Positions 44,398-52,122 of a stretch of 64,000 nt of DNA are shown piece after piece. Within the stretch, counting starts at the first letter, position 1; every line of letters starts with the position of its first letter. The translations under genes were made by a program, and so were the position numbers. This DNA is from Oceanirhabdus seepicola (GTDB lineage Bacteria > Bacillota > Clostridia > Clostridiales > Clostridiaceae), in contig NZ_JAGSOJ010000007.1 of NCBI RefSeq assembly GCF_023684385.1, forward strand, positions 1-64,000, given 5' to 3'. The notes beneath the pieces were generated by a model. It made no database searches and was not told the DNA's origin. It saw only the letters and a list, made by a program, of their open reading frames with translations.

Positions 44398-45036
44398 GTG
44401 GAACTTTCTTTAAACAGAAGAATCGAAGTATTTTGGCAAAATGAATATTATAAAAGCATTGTTCAGGATAGTAGGGAATCTACATTTGTGATTAATATAC
44501 CAATGAAAGGTAATGCATATCTCCCAATATCAACAGGGGAGAAAGTAGAGGTATACTATTACGATAAAGATGATATTTATAAATTTGAATCAACTGTAAT
44601 CTCAAGAGAGAACAAAGGGTTACCTGTTCTAATTATGAGAAATCCTAAAGAATATAAAAAGATTCAAAGAAGAAAAGATGTAAGGATTCCAGTAACTAGC
44701 TCTGTTAGATATATGAGTGTTGATAGAGATTATAGATTGAGAAGACTGGATTCAGCTACTATAAATGGTATGAAGAAAACTATTGTCTTAGATATAAGCG
44801 GTGGAGGTTTAAGGTTTAAAAGTAATGAAAACCTTATAAATAAATTATTATTGGTTCAGATAAACTTTGATGAACTGGATATAATGGCAAAAGGTCAAAT
44901 TGTTAGATGTATATATGATGAAACAGAAAGAGTGTATGATTGTGGTTTGAGGTTTACAGAGATAGGTACTCAAGAAAGAGAAAAGCTAATTTCTTATATA
45001 TTTAAGTTGATGAGACAACAGATAAGAAAGGCCTAA
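44398..45036 (+). CDS. YcgR-type PilZ protein, cyclic-di-GMP binding
   Basis: 212 residues from GTG 44398 with AAGAGGTGAT upstream. The N-terminal half is a YcgR-N-like beta domain (NRRIEVFWQNEYYKSIVQDS). The C-terminal PilZ domain has both ligand motifs: RRKDVRIPV (RxxxR) and LDISGGGLRF (DxSxxG). Binding of cyclic-di-GMP by such proteins slows the motor or alters MotA interaction. In clostridia and Bacillus (YpfA/MotI type) it links signalling to motility. It lies between flhG and fliA. Confidence 0.88.
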   Translation: MELSLNRRIEVFWQNEYYKSIVQDSRESTFVINIPMKGNAYLPISTGEKVEVYYYDKDDIYKFESTVISRENKGLPVLIMRNPKEYKKIQRRKDVRIPVTSSVRYMSVDRDYRLRRLDSATINGMKKTIVLDISGGGLRFKSNENLINKLLLVQINFDELDIMAKGQIVRCIYDETERVYDCGLRFTEIGTQEREKLISYIFKLMRQQIRKA

Positions 45037-45048
45037 AGGAGTGATTTT

Positions 45049-45780
45049 ATGTCCATTGCAGAAAGAGTGAATGTTCACGAAAAAATAGTTAAAGAATATA
45101 TTCCTCTTGTAAAATATATAGCGTCAAGAGTGATGGTTGGTAAAACTAAGTATGTTGAATTCGATGATTTAGTAGGATATGGAATGGTAGGACTTATGGA
45201 TGCTATTCATAAATTTGATGAATCAAAAGGTATGAAGTTTTCCACTTATGCTTCTATTAGAATTAAAGGAGCAATTATTGATGAATTAAGAAGAAATAGT
45301 CCGATTTCTAAAGGTGCAATGGACAAGCTTAATAGATATAACGCTTCAGTTGAACGTTTACAGAAGAAGTTTTATAGAGCTCCAACCATAATTGAAATTG
45401 CTTCTGATATGAATTTAACAATTGATGAAGTTGGGGCTATAGAGAATTATATTAATTATATTTCTGTTGTTTCACTAGAAGATTTAATATTCTCAGAAGA
45501 GGATGATATACCTCTTATGGGAGCAATTGTTGATGAGAAGAGTCCAAAGCCAGAAAATGTTTTTTTAGATAATGAAAAGTACGAAATACTAAAAAAGGCT
45601 ATTGAAATTTTAAAAGAAAAGGATCAATTAGTATTATCTCTTTATTACTATGAAGGTCTTACATTAAAAGAGATAGGTAAAGTTTTAGGAGTTTCTGAAT
45701 CAAGGGTTTGCCAATTGCATAGTAGAGCTATAGTAAATCTAAGAAAAGCATTTAAAAAACTTAAGTATTCTTTATATTAG
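45049..45780 (+). CDS. fliA: Flagellar RNA polymerase sigma factor FliA (SigD)
   Basis: 243 residues, FliA/WhiG length. Region 2 is VEFDDLVGYGMVGLMDAIHK and FDESKGMKFSTYASIRIKGA; region 3 follows from IDELRRNSPISKGAMDKL; region 4 is VLSLYYYEGLTLKEIGKVLG, ending VSESRVCQLHSRAIVNLRK. It should direct RNA polymerase to the sigma-28 promoters, two candidates for which (688, 14213) occur in this window. No flgM anti-sigma gene is seen here. A perfect hairpin begins one base after its stop. Confidence 0.96.
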   Translation: MSIAERVNVHEKIVKEYIPLVKYIASRVMVGKTKYVEFDDLVGYGMVGLMDAIHKFDESKGMKFSTYASIRIKGAIIDELRRNSPISKGAMDKLNRYNASVERLQKKFYRAPTIIEIASDMNLTIDEVGAIENYINYISVVSLEDLIFSEEDDIPLMGAIVDEKSPKPENVFLDNEKYEILKKAIEILKEKDQLVLSLYYYEGLTLKEIGKVLGVSESRVCQLHSRAIVNLRKAFKKLKYSLY

Positions 45781-45812
45781 TATAGATAAATTTGCGAAGT
45801 AATTTATCTATA
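45781..45812 (+). other. Perfect 12-bp intercistronic hairpin after fliA
   Basis: TATAGATAAATT (45781-45792) pairs perfectly with 45801-45812 around an 8-base loop. No T-run follows; the next gene's GGGGG-containing ribosome site starts two bases later. It could slow ribosome access to the SwrB-like gene or stabilise fliA mRNA. Confidence 0.6.
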
Positions 45813-45825
45813 TTGGGGGTCGAAA

Positions 45826-46245
45826 ATGAATATATTACTTATTGCTGTAGGCTTAATGCTAATAATAACAGCTATGTTTGGATTTAAGAAGAATAAGTTC
45901 AAACAAGAGTTTAATAGTGCATTAGATAATACTAATGACTTTAAAGTTGAGATAGGGAAGTTAAGGAAAGAATTTTCAGAAACAATATTGGAGTTGCAGA
46001 AAGAGATTTATGAAGTTAAAGGTGTAGAAAATTCTTATTCTAATGAATTTCACAAAAATATTGAGAATAAAGAAGGAAAAAAGGACGTTTTTATCGAAAA
46101 TAAAGATAAAGAGGACGTTGGATATTCAAGTAATATTGAAATGATTCGAAAATTAATAAATGAAGGTAAAGATATAGATGAAGTATGTAGTTTAACTAAC
46201 ATGAGTAAAGGTGAAGTACTTCTTGTAAAGGAGCTCTATCTATGA
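45826..46245 (+). CDS. SwrB-like membrane-anchored protein downstream of fliA
   Basis: 139 residues. The N-terminus is a single membrane helix (MNILLIAVGLMLIITAMFGF). Then come a charged coiled-coil stretch (residues 25-70), a Lys/Glu-rich linker and a small C-terminal helix-turn-helix-like segment (MIRKLINEGKDIDEVCSLTN, MSKGEVLLVKEL). This layout and the place immediately after the sigma factor match Bacillus SwrB (YlxL), which promotes hook-basal body completion, and the DUF6115-type proteins of clostridia. Direct sequence similarity cannot be judged here. It overlaps the next small gene by 4 bases. Confidence 0.6.
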   Translation: MNILLIAVGLMLIITAMFGFKKNKFKQEFNSALDNTNDFKVEIGKLRKEFSETILELQKEIYEVKGVENSYSNEFHKNIENKEGKKDVFIENKDKEDVGYSSNIEMIRKLINEGKDIDEVCSLTNMSKGEVLLVKELYL

Positions 46246-46427
46246 TGAATATAATAAAACTCTTAATAAGAAGTAAGGAATTTAGAATTGGTCTTGGAAT
46301 AGGATTGATTATTGCATCATTATTACTTTGGAACACAAAGTCTTTAACTGAAAAAGATATTGAAATTAGAGCTAGAAAAATGGGAATGAAATATGAATGG
46401 GAGCTCAAAGCTGGTGAGGTGGACTAA
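46242..46427 (+). CDS. Small membrane protein of unknown function
   Basis: 61 residues. Residues ~15-31 (IGLGIGLIIASLLLWN) form one membrane helix, followed by a conserved-looking cytoplasmic or external segment (LTEKDIEIRARKMGMKYEWE). The 'EIRARKMGM' pattern resembles the short segment after the membrane helix in clostridial proteins loosely annotated as MltG-like, but there is no catalytic domain. It overlaps the SwrB-like gene (ATGA) and lies 3 bases before the flgF-type gene, so it is translated with the flagellar operon. AAAGGAG precedes the ATG. Confidence 0.65.
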   Translation: MMNIIKLLIRSKEFRIGLGIGLIIASLLLWNTKSLTEKDIEIRARKMGMKYEWELKAGEVD

Positions 46428-46430
46428 GTT

Positions 46431-47195
46431 ATGATTAGAGGAATGTATACTGCACTTTCAGGGATGATTGTTGAAGAAAAAAAACAAGGAGTTATCAGCA
46501 GTAATCTTGCAAATTCAAACACTATTGGATATAAATCACAAAGAGTAAATAATAAAAGTTTTAATGAAGTTCTTTTAAAAAATGGAGATACTTCTTCAGG
46601 TTCAGGGGAAAATAAGTTGGGAAATGTTTCTTTTGGAGTAGAAATTGATGAAATTTCGACTAACTATGGACAAGGGGCATTTAAATCCACTGATAAAGCT
46701 ACTGATTTAGCACTTGAAGGCGCTGGTTATTTTGTTGTTAAAGGTGCAAATGAACAAAAATATTTTACACGAAACGGTAATTTTAAAAAGGATTTAGCAG
46801 GGTTCTTAATAGATAACAATGGTAATAGACTCACTGCAAAAGGTGATAATGATGAAGTAACTGATATTTTTGTTGGAAATAAAGAACTTTCAATTAATGA
46901 AAGAGGGGAAGTTTATCTTGATAAAATATTATCATATCAGCTGAATATAGTTGATTTCGATAATTATGATAATCTTCAAAAGGTAGGAGATAACCTTTTC
47001 AAAAATAATGACGAAGAGATTGAAAGTAAAGCATATATTAAGCAAGGACAACTTGAGATGGCAAATGTGAATGCATCTGATGAATATGCTGATATGATTA
47101 CTGCATATAGAAGCTTTGAAAGTAATTATAAAGTACTTTCAACACTGGATAGAAGCTTAGATAAATCAGTAAATCAACTAGGAAGAGTAAGATAA
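46431..47195 (+). CDS. Flagellar rod/hook-type protein (FlgF/FlhO-like)
   Basis: 254 residues. The axial N-terminus is MIRGMYTALSGMIVEEKKQG, then SSNLANSNTIGYKSQ; the centre has AFKSTDKATDLALEGAGYFV; the C-terminus has GQLEMANVNASDEYADMITA and YRSFESNYKVLSTLDRSL. In Gram-positive bacteria the pair FlhO-FlhP corresponds to the distal rod proteins FlgF/FlgG. It lies 3 bases after the small membrane protein gene and 28 before its paralogue. Which of FlgF or FlgG it equals cannot be decided by eye; the first of the pair is usually FlgF/FlhO. Confidence 0.9.
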   Translation: MIRGMYTALSGMIVEEKKQGVISSNLANSNTIGYKSQRVNNKSFNEVLLKNGDTSSGSGENKLGNVSFGVEIDEISTNYGQGAFKSTDKATDLALEGAGYFVVKGANEQKYFTRNGNFKKDLAGFLIDNNGNRLTAKGDNDEVTDIFVGNKELSINERGEVYLDKILSYQLNIVDFDNYDNLQKVGDNLFKNNDEEIESKAYIKQGQLEMANVNASDEYADMITAYRSFESNYKVLSTLDRSLDKSVNQLGRVR

Positions 47196-47223
47196 TTTGA
47201 ATAAGCCTTAAGGCGGTGATTAT

Positions 47224-48024
47224 ATGTTAAATATTATATCAAATAGTAAGAGTTCTATGAGTGCACAACAGAAAAAATTGGATATTCTCTCAAATAATAT
47301 TGCAAATGTTAACACTAGTGGATACAAGAAGAATACTGTTGAATTTCAAGATTTACTCTCAGACACTCTTGAGAGAAAAGGAATCCCTATAAATGAGGAT
47401 AGACAGGGAAAAGGATTGCTAATGAATGGAAGTGGTGTTAGGGTTTCAGATATTAAACGTGATTTAGGACAGGGAATGCTTCAAGAGACAGGGAGAACAA
47501 CTGATTTTGCCATTGATGGTGAAGGTTATTTCCAAGTACAGTTAACCGATGAATCTTATGGGTATACTAGAGATGGTAGTTTTATGGTTGATTCTAGTGG
47601 ACTACTTACAGACTCTAGTGGTAATAGAGTAGTAATACTCGATGAATCAGGAAAGAATATTAATAGTGTTGGAAGTGAAGTAGACTTTTCAAAAGGGAAA
47701 ATAAATATTGATATCAAGGGAAATTTATTTTCCAATCTTGAGAATGAAGAGAATGTTAAAATTGGAAAGTTAGCTGTAAAGAACTTCCCAGGAGACAACT
47801 CTTTAAGAGCAGCAGGAAGAAATATTTTTGTTCCAGTTGAAGGGGCTACTGCTAGTAGTGCAACAGATTACAATATTTTCAATGGTTTTATTGAAACTTC
47901 TAATGTTAAGTTGGAAGAAGAAATGACGGATATGATAGTAACTCAAAGAGCCTTTCAGGTTAATGCTACTTCAATAAAAACAGCAGATGAAATGTGGGGA
48001 TTAGTAAATAATATGTTCAAATAG
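47224..48024 (+). CDS. Flagellar rod/hook-type protein (FlgG/FlhP-like)
   Basis: 266 residues. NSKSSMSAQQKKLDILSNNI with ANVNTSGYKKNTVEFQDLLS is the N-terminal axial motif, GRTTDFAIDGEGYFQVQL the central one, and GFIETSNVKLEEEMTDMIVT followed by QRAFQVNATSIKTADEMWGL the C-terminal one. These fit distal rod protein FlgG. It is the last gene of the flagellar operon here; in related clostridia fliM and fliN often follow, but here a repeat region and terminator do. Confidence 0.92.
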   Translation: MLNIISNSKSSMSAQQKKLDILSNNIANVNTSGYKKNTVEFQDLLSDTLERKGIPINEDRQGKGLLMNGSGVRVSDIKRDLGQGMLQETGRTTDFAIDGEGYFQVQLTDESYGYTRDGSFMVDSSGLLTDSSGNRVVILDESGKNINSVGSEVDFSKGKINIDIKGNLFSNLENEENVKIGKLAVKNFPGDNSLRAAGRNIFVPVEGATASSATDYNIFNGFIETSNVKLEEEMTDMIVTQRAFQVNATSIKTADEMWGLVNNMFK

Positions 48025-48034
48025 AACATATTAT

Positions 48035-48165
48035 AGTTGAGAGTGGAAAGTGGAGAGTTGAGAACGATTGACATTTCACTCCGTGAAATTTTAATTGTAT
48101 TGTTCCTTGGACAATAGGGATTTACTCGTTTCATCTTTGATGAAACATTGTACTTTGAATACAAT
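48035..48165. repeat. Heptamer repeat plus array of four hairpins
   Basis: Left part (48035-48062) is AGAGTGG/AGAGTTG-type heptamers. It is followed by four short hairpins in a row: 48073-48089 (7-bp stem), 48099-48115 (5 bp), 48128-48146 (7 bp) and 48147-48165 (6 bp). The complementary heptamers recur at 50059-50092. No coding capacity is seen; it looks like an interspersed structured repeat. Confidence 0.7.
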
Positions 48166-48196
48166 ACATATTGGAATTAAAAAGATGTATATAAAG

Positions 48197-48230
48197 CTGA
48201 TTGTAGAGTTAATCTATAATCAGTTTTTTT
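48197..48230 (+). terminator. Terminator of the flagellar operon
   Basis: CTGATTGTAGA (48197-48207) pairs with 48213-48223 (one G.T) around a 5-base loop, followed by seven T. It is the first good terminator after flgB, 24 kb upstream. Confidence 0.9.
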
Positions 48231-48419
48231 GTTGTTGTGATAAATTTTTATTAAAGAAGAGTTTATAATTATAAATTGAATTAACTCTGAAGGTATGTGA
48301 GAATGCAGCGCTAAACTTGATGTTTTACTCAGAATTTGATATTATTTGTATAATAAGGTTATTGTTTGGGGTGTGAAAATATGAGTATTGGATTTCAATT
48401 AAAAAAAAGAGATGTAAAG

Positions 48420-48466
48420 CTCTGTGCAAAGTTTGTAGATATGATTTGGCGATAGTTTGCACAGAG
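48420..48466. repeat. 11-bp inverted repeat, 25-base spacer
   Basis: CTCTGTGCAAA at 48420-48430 and its exact complement at 48456-48466. It lies 90 bases upstream of the serine hydrolase start; it may be an operator or the end of a decayed element. The rest of 48231-48553 shows nothing else recognisable. Confidence 0.5.
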
Positions 48467-48553
48467 AAAAGTAGTAATATCGCCTTAGAAAAAAATTCAT
48501 ATATATAGGCTTTGTTTTCTTAGAATAAAATTAACTTTAAGGAGATGAGCTTT

Positions 48554-49810
48554 ATGGATTATATAAATGCTAAAATAAATGATTATATGGAAGCCTACAC
48601 TAAGTTATGGCCTTTCAGTGGGGCAATTGTAGTAGTGAGTAATGGAAAAGAAGTATTTAATAAAACTTATGGTATGGCAAGTAGAGAGCACGGTGTACCT
48701 ATTACACCAAGGACAAAATTTAAAATCGCTTCTCTTACAAAGCAGTTTACTTGTATTGCAATTATGATGCTCAAGGAAAGTGGAATGCTTAATGTTAATG
48801 AAAGCATAAGAACATTTTTCCCAGACTATACTGAACTTGATGAAAGAATAACAATTCATCATTTAATGACTCATACATCTGGACTTTTTAATGATTTTTC
48901 AGTTGTAGATCCACATCTTTATTTAGGAAAACGGTTATTCACACAAAGTGAAGTATTTGAAGTATTTAAAGATATGCCATTAGAATTTCAGCCTGGAGAA
49001 GGCTGGGATTATTGTTTCTTTGGATATTATTTACTTGGTGTGATAATTGAAAGAGTATCAGGAAAGTCTTATATTGAATTTTTAAAGGAGAACATTTTTG
49101 AGCCTTTAGGGATGAAAAATACTGGACTTGATGATTACATTGAGATTATTCCTAATAAAGCAAGTGGATATTATGTAAGCGATGAAAAATTGATATGCTG
49201 CCAAATAGATACAATGAGTTCTTTCTCAGCAGGAGCTCTTTATTCTACAATAGAGGATATGATCTTATGGGATCAAGCTTTATATAGTGAAATGCTTGTA
49301 TCGAAAAACACAATGGATGAGATGTTTTCACCATACAAAGAAGACTATGGATATGGATGGATTATTGATAAGGCCTTTAATAATAAGAGAGTTCGCCACA
49401 GTGGTGGAATGAACGGATTTAGCCATCAATTTCATAGATATATAGATGATAAAGTTACTATTCTTGTGTTGAGTAATTATGGGTTCACAAACTCTTTTGA
49501 TATTAATGAAAACATTGCTAAGATTGTTTTCAATGATGATTATAATATGCCATCAAAACCTGAGGAATCTCAATTTGATTTAGATCTTTATGATAGTTAT
49601 TCTGGTATATATGAGGAAGGGTTTCTTAAATATGAAGTTAAAAGAATTCAGGATAAATTATATTTTATTCAGCAAGATAAGTGGGTAATGCCTATATATC
49701 CAATATCACAAAATATATTTCATCATACTTGGATAGACAGAGAATATTCATTCCAAAAGAATAATAAGGGAGAGATTTATTTTTGTGGAATAAAAAAAGT
49801 TAATTATTAA
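48554..49810 (+). CDS. Serine hydrolase, beta-lactamase/class C penicillin-binding family
   Basis: 418 residues from ATG 48554 with AAGGAG 9 bases upstream (ATG 48545 abuts that site). The active-site SxxK is S60-L-T-K63 (FKIASLTKQFTC). HHLMTHTSGLFNDF is the family's second conserved block, and HSGGMNGF near residue 282 equals the third (KTG/HxG) motif. The second catalytic motif, normally YxN, reads Y153-C-F155, so the asparagine is missing. A C-terminal lipocalin-like beta domain (~325-418) follows. No signal peptide is present, so it is cytoplasmic: more likely an esterase or D-amino peptidase than a beta-lactamase. It is monocistronic. Confidence 0.82.
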   Translation: MDYINAKINDYMEAYTKLWPFSGAIVVVSNGKEVFNKTYGMASREHGVPITPRTKFKIASLTKQFTCIAIMMLKESGMLNVNESIRTFFPDYTELDERITIHHLMTHTSGLFNDFSVVDPHLYLGKRLFTQSEVFEVFKDMPLEFQPGEGWDYCFFGYYLLGVIIERVSGKSYIEFLKENIFEPLGMKNTGLDDYIEIIPNKASGYYVSDEKLICCQIDTMSSFSAGALYSTIEDMILWDQALYSEMLVSKNTMDEMFSPYKEDYGYGWIIDKAFNNKRVRHSGGMNGFSHQFHRYIDDKVTILVLSNYGFTNSFDINENIAKIVFNDDYNMPSKPEESQFDLDLYDSYSGIYEEGFLKYEVKRIQDKLYFIQQDKWVMPIYPISQNIFHHTWIDREYSFQKNNKGEIYFCGIKKVNY

Positions 49811-49836
49811 GTTTAATGATGAACAATAAATACTAA

Positions 49837-49869
49837 TTAAGGGAACCTAGAAAAAATAGGTTCCCTTAA
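49837..49869. terminator. 13-bp hairpin after serine hydrolase
   Basis: TTAAGGGAACCTA (49837-49849) pairs perfectly with 49857-49869 around a 7-base loop. It sits between convergent genes. The flanking T-run is weak on both strands. Confidence 0.55.
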
Positions 49870-50024
49870 AATCAGTAAATTATCCATACTCTATTTAAAC
49901 AGAGCTTAATCTAAAAAGTTAGTTATATCCTAAGACTCAAGATTATAGTTGTATTACAAATACAATATTTTATCCAAAGATAAAATGAGTCAACTTCTTT
50001 TGTCCTATAGAACAACAAAATGTA

Positions 50025-50046
50025 GGTTCTGACCCCAGTCAGAACC
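50025..50046 (-). terminator. 9-bp hairpin downstream of pyrophosphatase
   Basis: GGTTCTGAC (50025-50033) pairs perfectly with 50038-50046 around CCCA. It lies past the 3' end of the minus-strand pyrophosphatase gene; the T-rich tail on that strand is imperfect. Confidence 0.45.
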
Positions 50047-50058
50047 ATCCACCGTTTT

Positions 50059-50092
50059 CCACTCTCCACTCTCCACTCTCAACTCTCAACTC
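50059..50092. repeat. Heptamer tandem repeat (CCACTCT/CAACTCT)
   Basis: Three CCACTCT units (50059, 50066, 50073) and about two CAACTCT units (50080, 50087) run head to tail. This is the complement of the heptamers at 48035-48062, so the two copies are inverted around the serine hydrolase gene. Confidence 0.8.
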
Positions 50093-50103
50093 AAGCGTTT
50101 CTT

Positions 50104-51747
50104 TTATTTAAGGTCTGTTATCGCTTTTGTAATTGGTGGAATAACTTGTTTCTTTCTAGAAACTACACCAGGAATATAAACACTATGATCTTTAAGAGAT
50201 ACATCGAATGCTTTTCCTATTAAATCTTTATACTCACCAACACCAATAAATTCAGAACCAGTGTTTAATATATCAGTAACCATTAATATAATTAAATCGT
50301 AACTCTCTGCTTGAGCTAAACCATTCATAAGGTTAATAACAGCATTTTTTTGAGGCTCAAAACCTTCTAGGTAAAGGGTACTTACTTGAGATACTCCAAC
50401 CTTTAGAGAGTTTAAAGTAAATGTTTTGAAATCTTGATAGAAAATTTCTTCAGCTGATTTCCCTTCAAGAGAGGTACCGGCTTTGAACATTTTCTTTGCA
50501 AAGCTTTCAATATTTAGATCTGCAATTTGAGATAGTCTCTTTAAGACTAGTTCGTCTACAGGTGTAGCTGTAGGTGATTTTAAAAGTAAAGTGTCTGAAA
50601 TAATTGCTGCACATAAAATACCTGCTACTTTTTTTGAAGGTCTTATACCATTTTCAAAAAATATTGAGCCTATGATAGTGGAAGTGCTTCCTACAGGTTC
50701 ATTACGGAAGTAAATTGGTAAGCCAGTTTCCACATCAGCGATTCTATGGTGATCGATTATTTCAGTAATCTCAGCGTCTTCTAACCCATGAACAGATTGT
50801 TGCTTTTCATTGTGGTCCAGTAAGATTACCTTCTTTTTATTTTTGGATATTAAGTGATATCTAGATATTGCCCCAATTACTCTATTATTATTATTTAAGA
50901 CAGGATAGCTTCTATAACGTGTTTCTAACATGATATCTTTTATTTCTTCCACAAAATCATCAGTTTTAAAAGAAATGATATTCTTTTTTGTCATTACATA
51001 TTCAATAGGGATACTCTGCGTTATTAAACGGCTAGCAGTAAAAGTATCATAAGGGGTAGTTAATACAGAACAATTATGCTTTCGGGCTGCTGTAAGGATT
51101 GCTGCGCTTGCTGTGTGGCCACCTGTAATAATAAGTAGATAGGCACCTTTTTCAATAACGAATCGTTGAGAATCTTCTCTATTACCACATATAACAATAT
51201 CTCCATTTTCTAGAATTTCTTCTATATTGTCTGGGTGCATAGCGGCTACGATGATTTTACCTTCATATTTTCCATTTTCTTCAGCTATATATTCAGGGTG
51301 ACCATTAAGGGTATCTATTATGTGTTCTATTTTGGTTTTACTTTTTGATAGAATGGTATTATCCCAGATATCCATATAACTTGTAGTAATATTTGAAACA
51401 GAAGTTACACCACATAAATGCTCATTGTTATCAACAATAGGTAACATCTTTATTCTATTTTTTTTCATTAAGTTCCAAGCTGTTTTAATTGAAATATCAG
51501 GTGCTACAGGAGCTATTTTATCGATATTAAGATCATCAACTTGAGTTTTAACAGTCTCTAGAAGAGGCGGTTCATCTACTTCAAAGTGATCTAAAATAAA
51601 TTTTGTTTCGCTATTTATATCACCTAATCTATAAGCAACAGCTGGTAATTCACCAGTTTTGTTTTTGAATTCAGCATATGCCAATGCGGAACAAACTGAA
51701 TCTGTATCAGGATTTTTATGTCCAAATATGTAAAGATGATTATTCAT
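50104..51747 (-). CDS. Family II inorganic pyrophosphatase with CBS and DRTGG domains
   Basis: 547 residues. The catalytic DHH-type domain starts YIFGHKNPDTDSVCSALAYA and resumes with VILLDHNEK and EIIDHHRIAD, metal-binding (Mn2+/Co2+) motifs. Inserted between residues ~65 and ~305 are CBS1 (MKKNRIKMLPIVDNNEHLCG), a DRTGG domain (IVICGNREDSQRFVIEKG) and CBS2 (ILETRYRSYPVLNNN region). The C-terminal DHHA2 domain ends with SRKKQVIPPITKAI. It hydrolyses pyrophosphate; by analogy with the characterised Clostridium perfringens CBS-PPase it should be inhibited by AMP/ADP and activated by ATP or diadenosine polyphosphates. AAGGAGGGAA precedes the start. It is divergent from the Ca2+ ATPase. Confidence 0.93.
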   Translation of the reverse strand: MNNHLYIFGHKNPDTDSVCSALAYAEFKNKTGELPAVAYRLGDINSETKFILDHFEVDEPPLLETVKTQVDDLNIDKIAPVAPDISIKTAWNLMKKNRIKMLPIVDNNEHLCGVTSVSNITTSYMDIWDNTILSKSKTKIEHIIDTLNGHPEYIAEENGKYEGKIIVAAMHPDNIEEILENGDIVICGNREDSQRFVIEKGAYLLIITGGHTASAAILTAARKHNCSVLTTPYDTFTASRLITQSIPIEYVMTKKNIISFKTDDFVEEIKDIMLETRYRSYPVLNNNNRVIGAISRYHLISKNKKKVILLDHNEKQQSVHGLEDAEITEIIDHHRIADVETGLPIYFRNEPVGSTSTIIGSIFFENGIRPSKKVAGILCAAIISDTLLLKSPTATPVDELVLKRLSQIADLNIESFAKKMFKAGTSLEGKSAEEIFYQDFKTFTLNSLKVGVSQVSTLYLEGFEPQKNAVINLMNGLAQAESYDLIILMVTDILNTGSEFIGVGEYKDLIGKAFDVSLKDHSVYIPGVVSRKKQVIPPITKAITDLK

Positions 51748-51813
51748 CTAGTAATTCCCTCCTTCTCAATAACAAATAAGTTTTATCTTTTTAGATATTC
51801 TACCGTGAAATTT

Positions 51814-51921
51814 AATTTATGCACACCTTAGAAAAAGTTATACGATAACCGTTCAAAATCTCAAAGGTTCAATGAGTTATGTGTGAATCATATAGCCTTT
51901 TCTAAAGTTTATGTATAAATT
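51814..51921. repeat. Foldback (MITE-like) repeat, copy A
   Basis: It starts AATTTATGCACAC and ends with an imperfect complement (TATGTATAAATT). The first 24 bases are the exact reverse complement of the last 24 bases of copy B (56858-56881), and similarity continues for about 50 bases. It lies in the divergent spacer between the pyrophosphatase and the ATPase (51748-52122), which otherwise shows only AT-rich promoter-like sequence. Confidence 0.75.
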
Positions 51922-52122
51922 ATTATACACCTTTAAAAACAGGTTTATAAATTTAACTGAACTGAGATATCTATAGTTTTCCAATAGTTATATTTTATAT
52001 TTAATTTTGATTTTAGTAAAGTAAATTTTTAAAGAGAACAGTTTTACTCATAAAAATAATAGGTGAGTCATATATATATTTTATGAATTATGAAAATCTA
52101 GAGATGATGAGGAGGGAAAAGC

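Noticed and set aside
48381..48455. Short frame with a start at 48381
   Set aside because: It encodes only about 24 residues, has no clear ribosome site and overlaps the inverted repeat.
50059..50092. CRISPR-like repeat
   Set aside because: The units are 7-base head-to-tail repeats without spacers; no cas genes are in the window.
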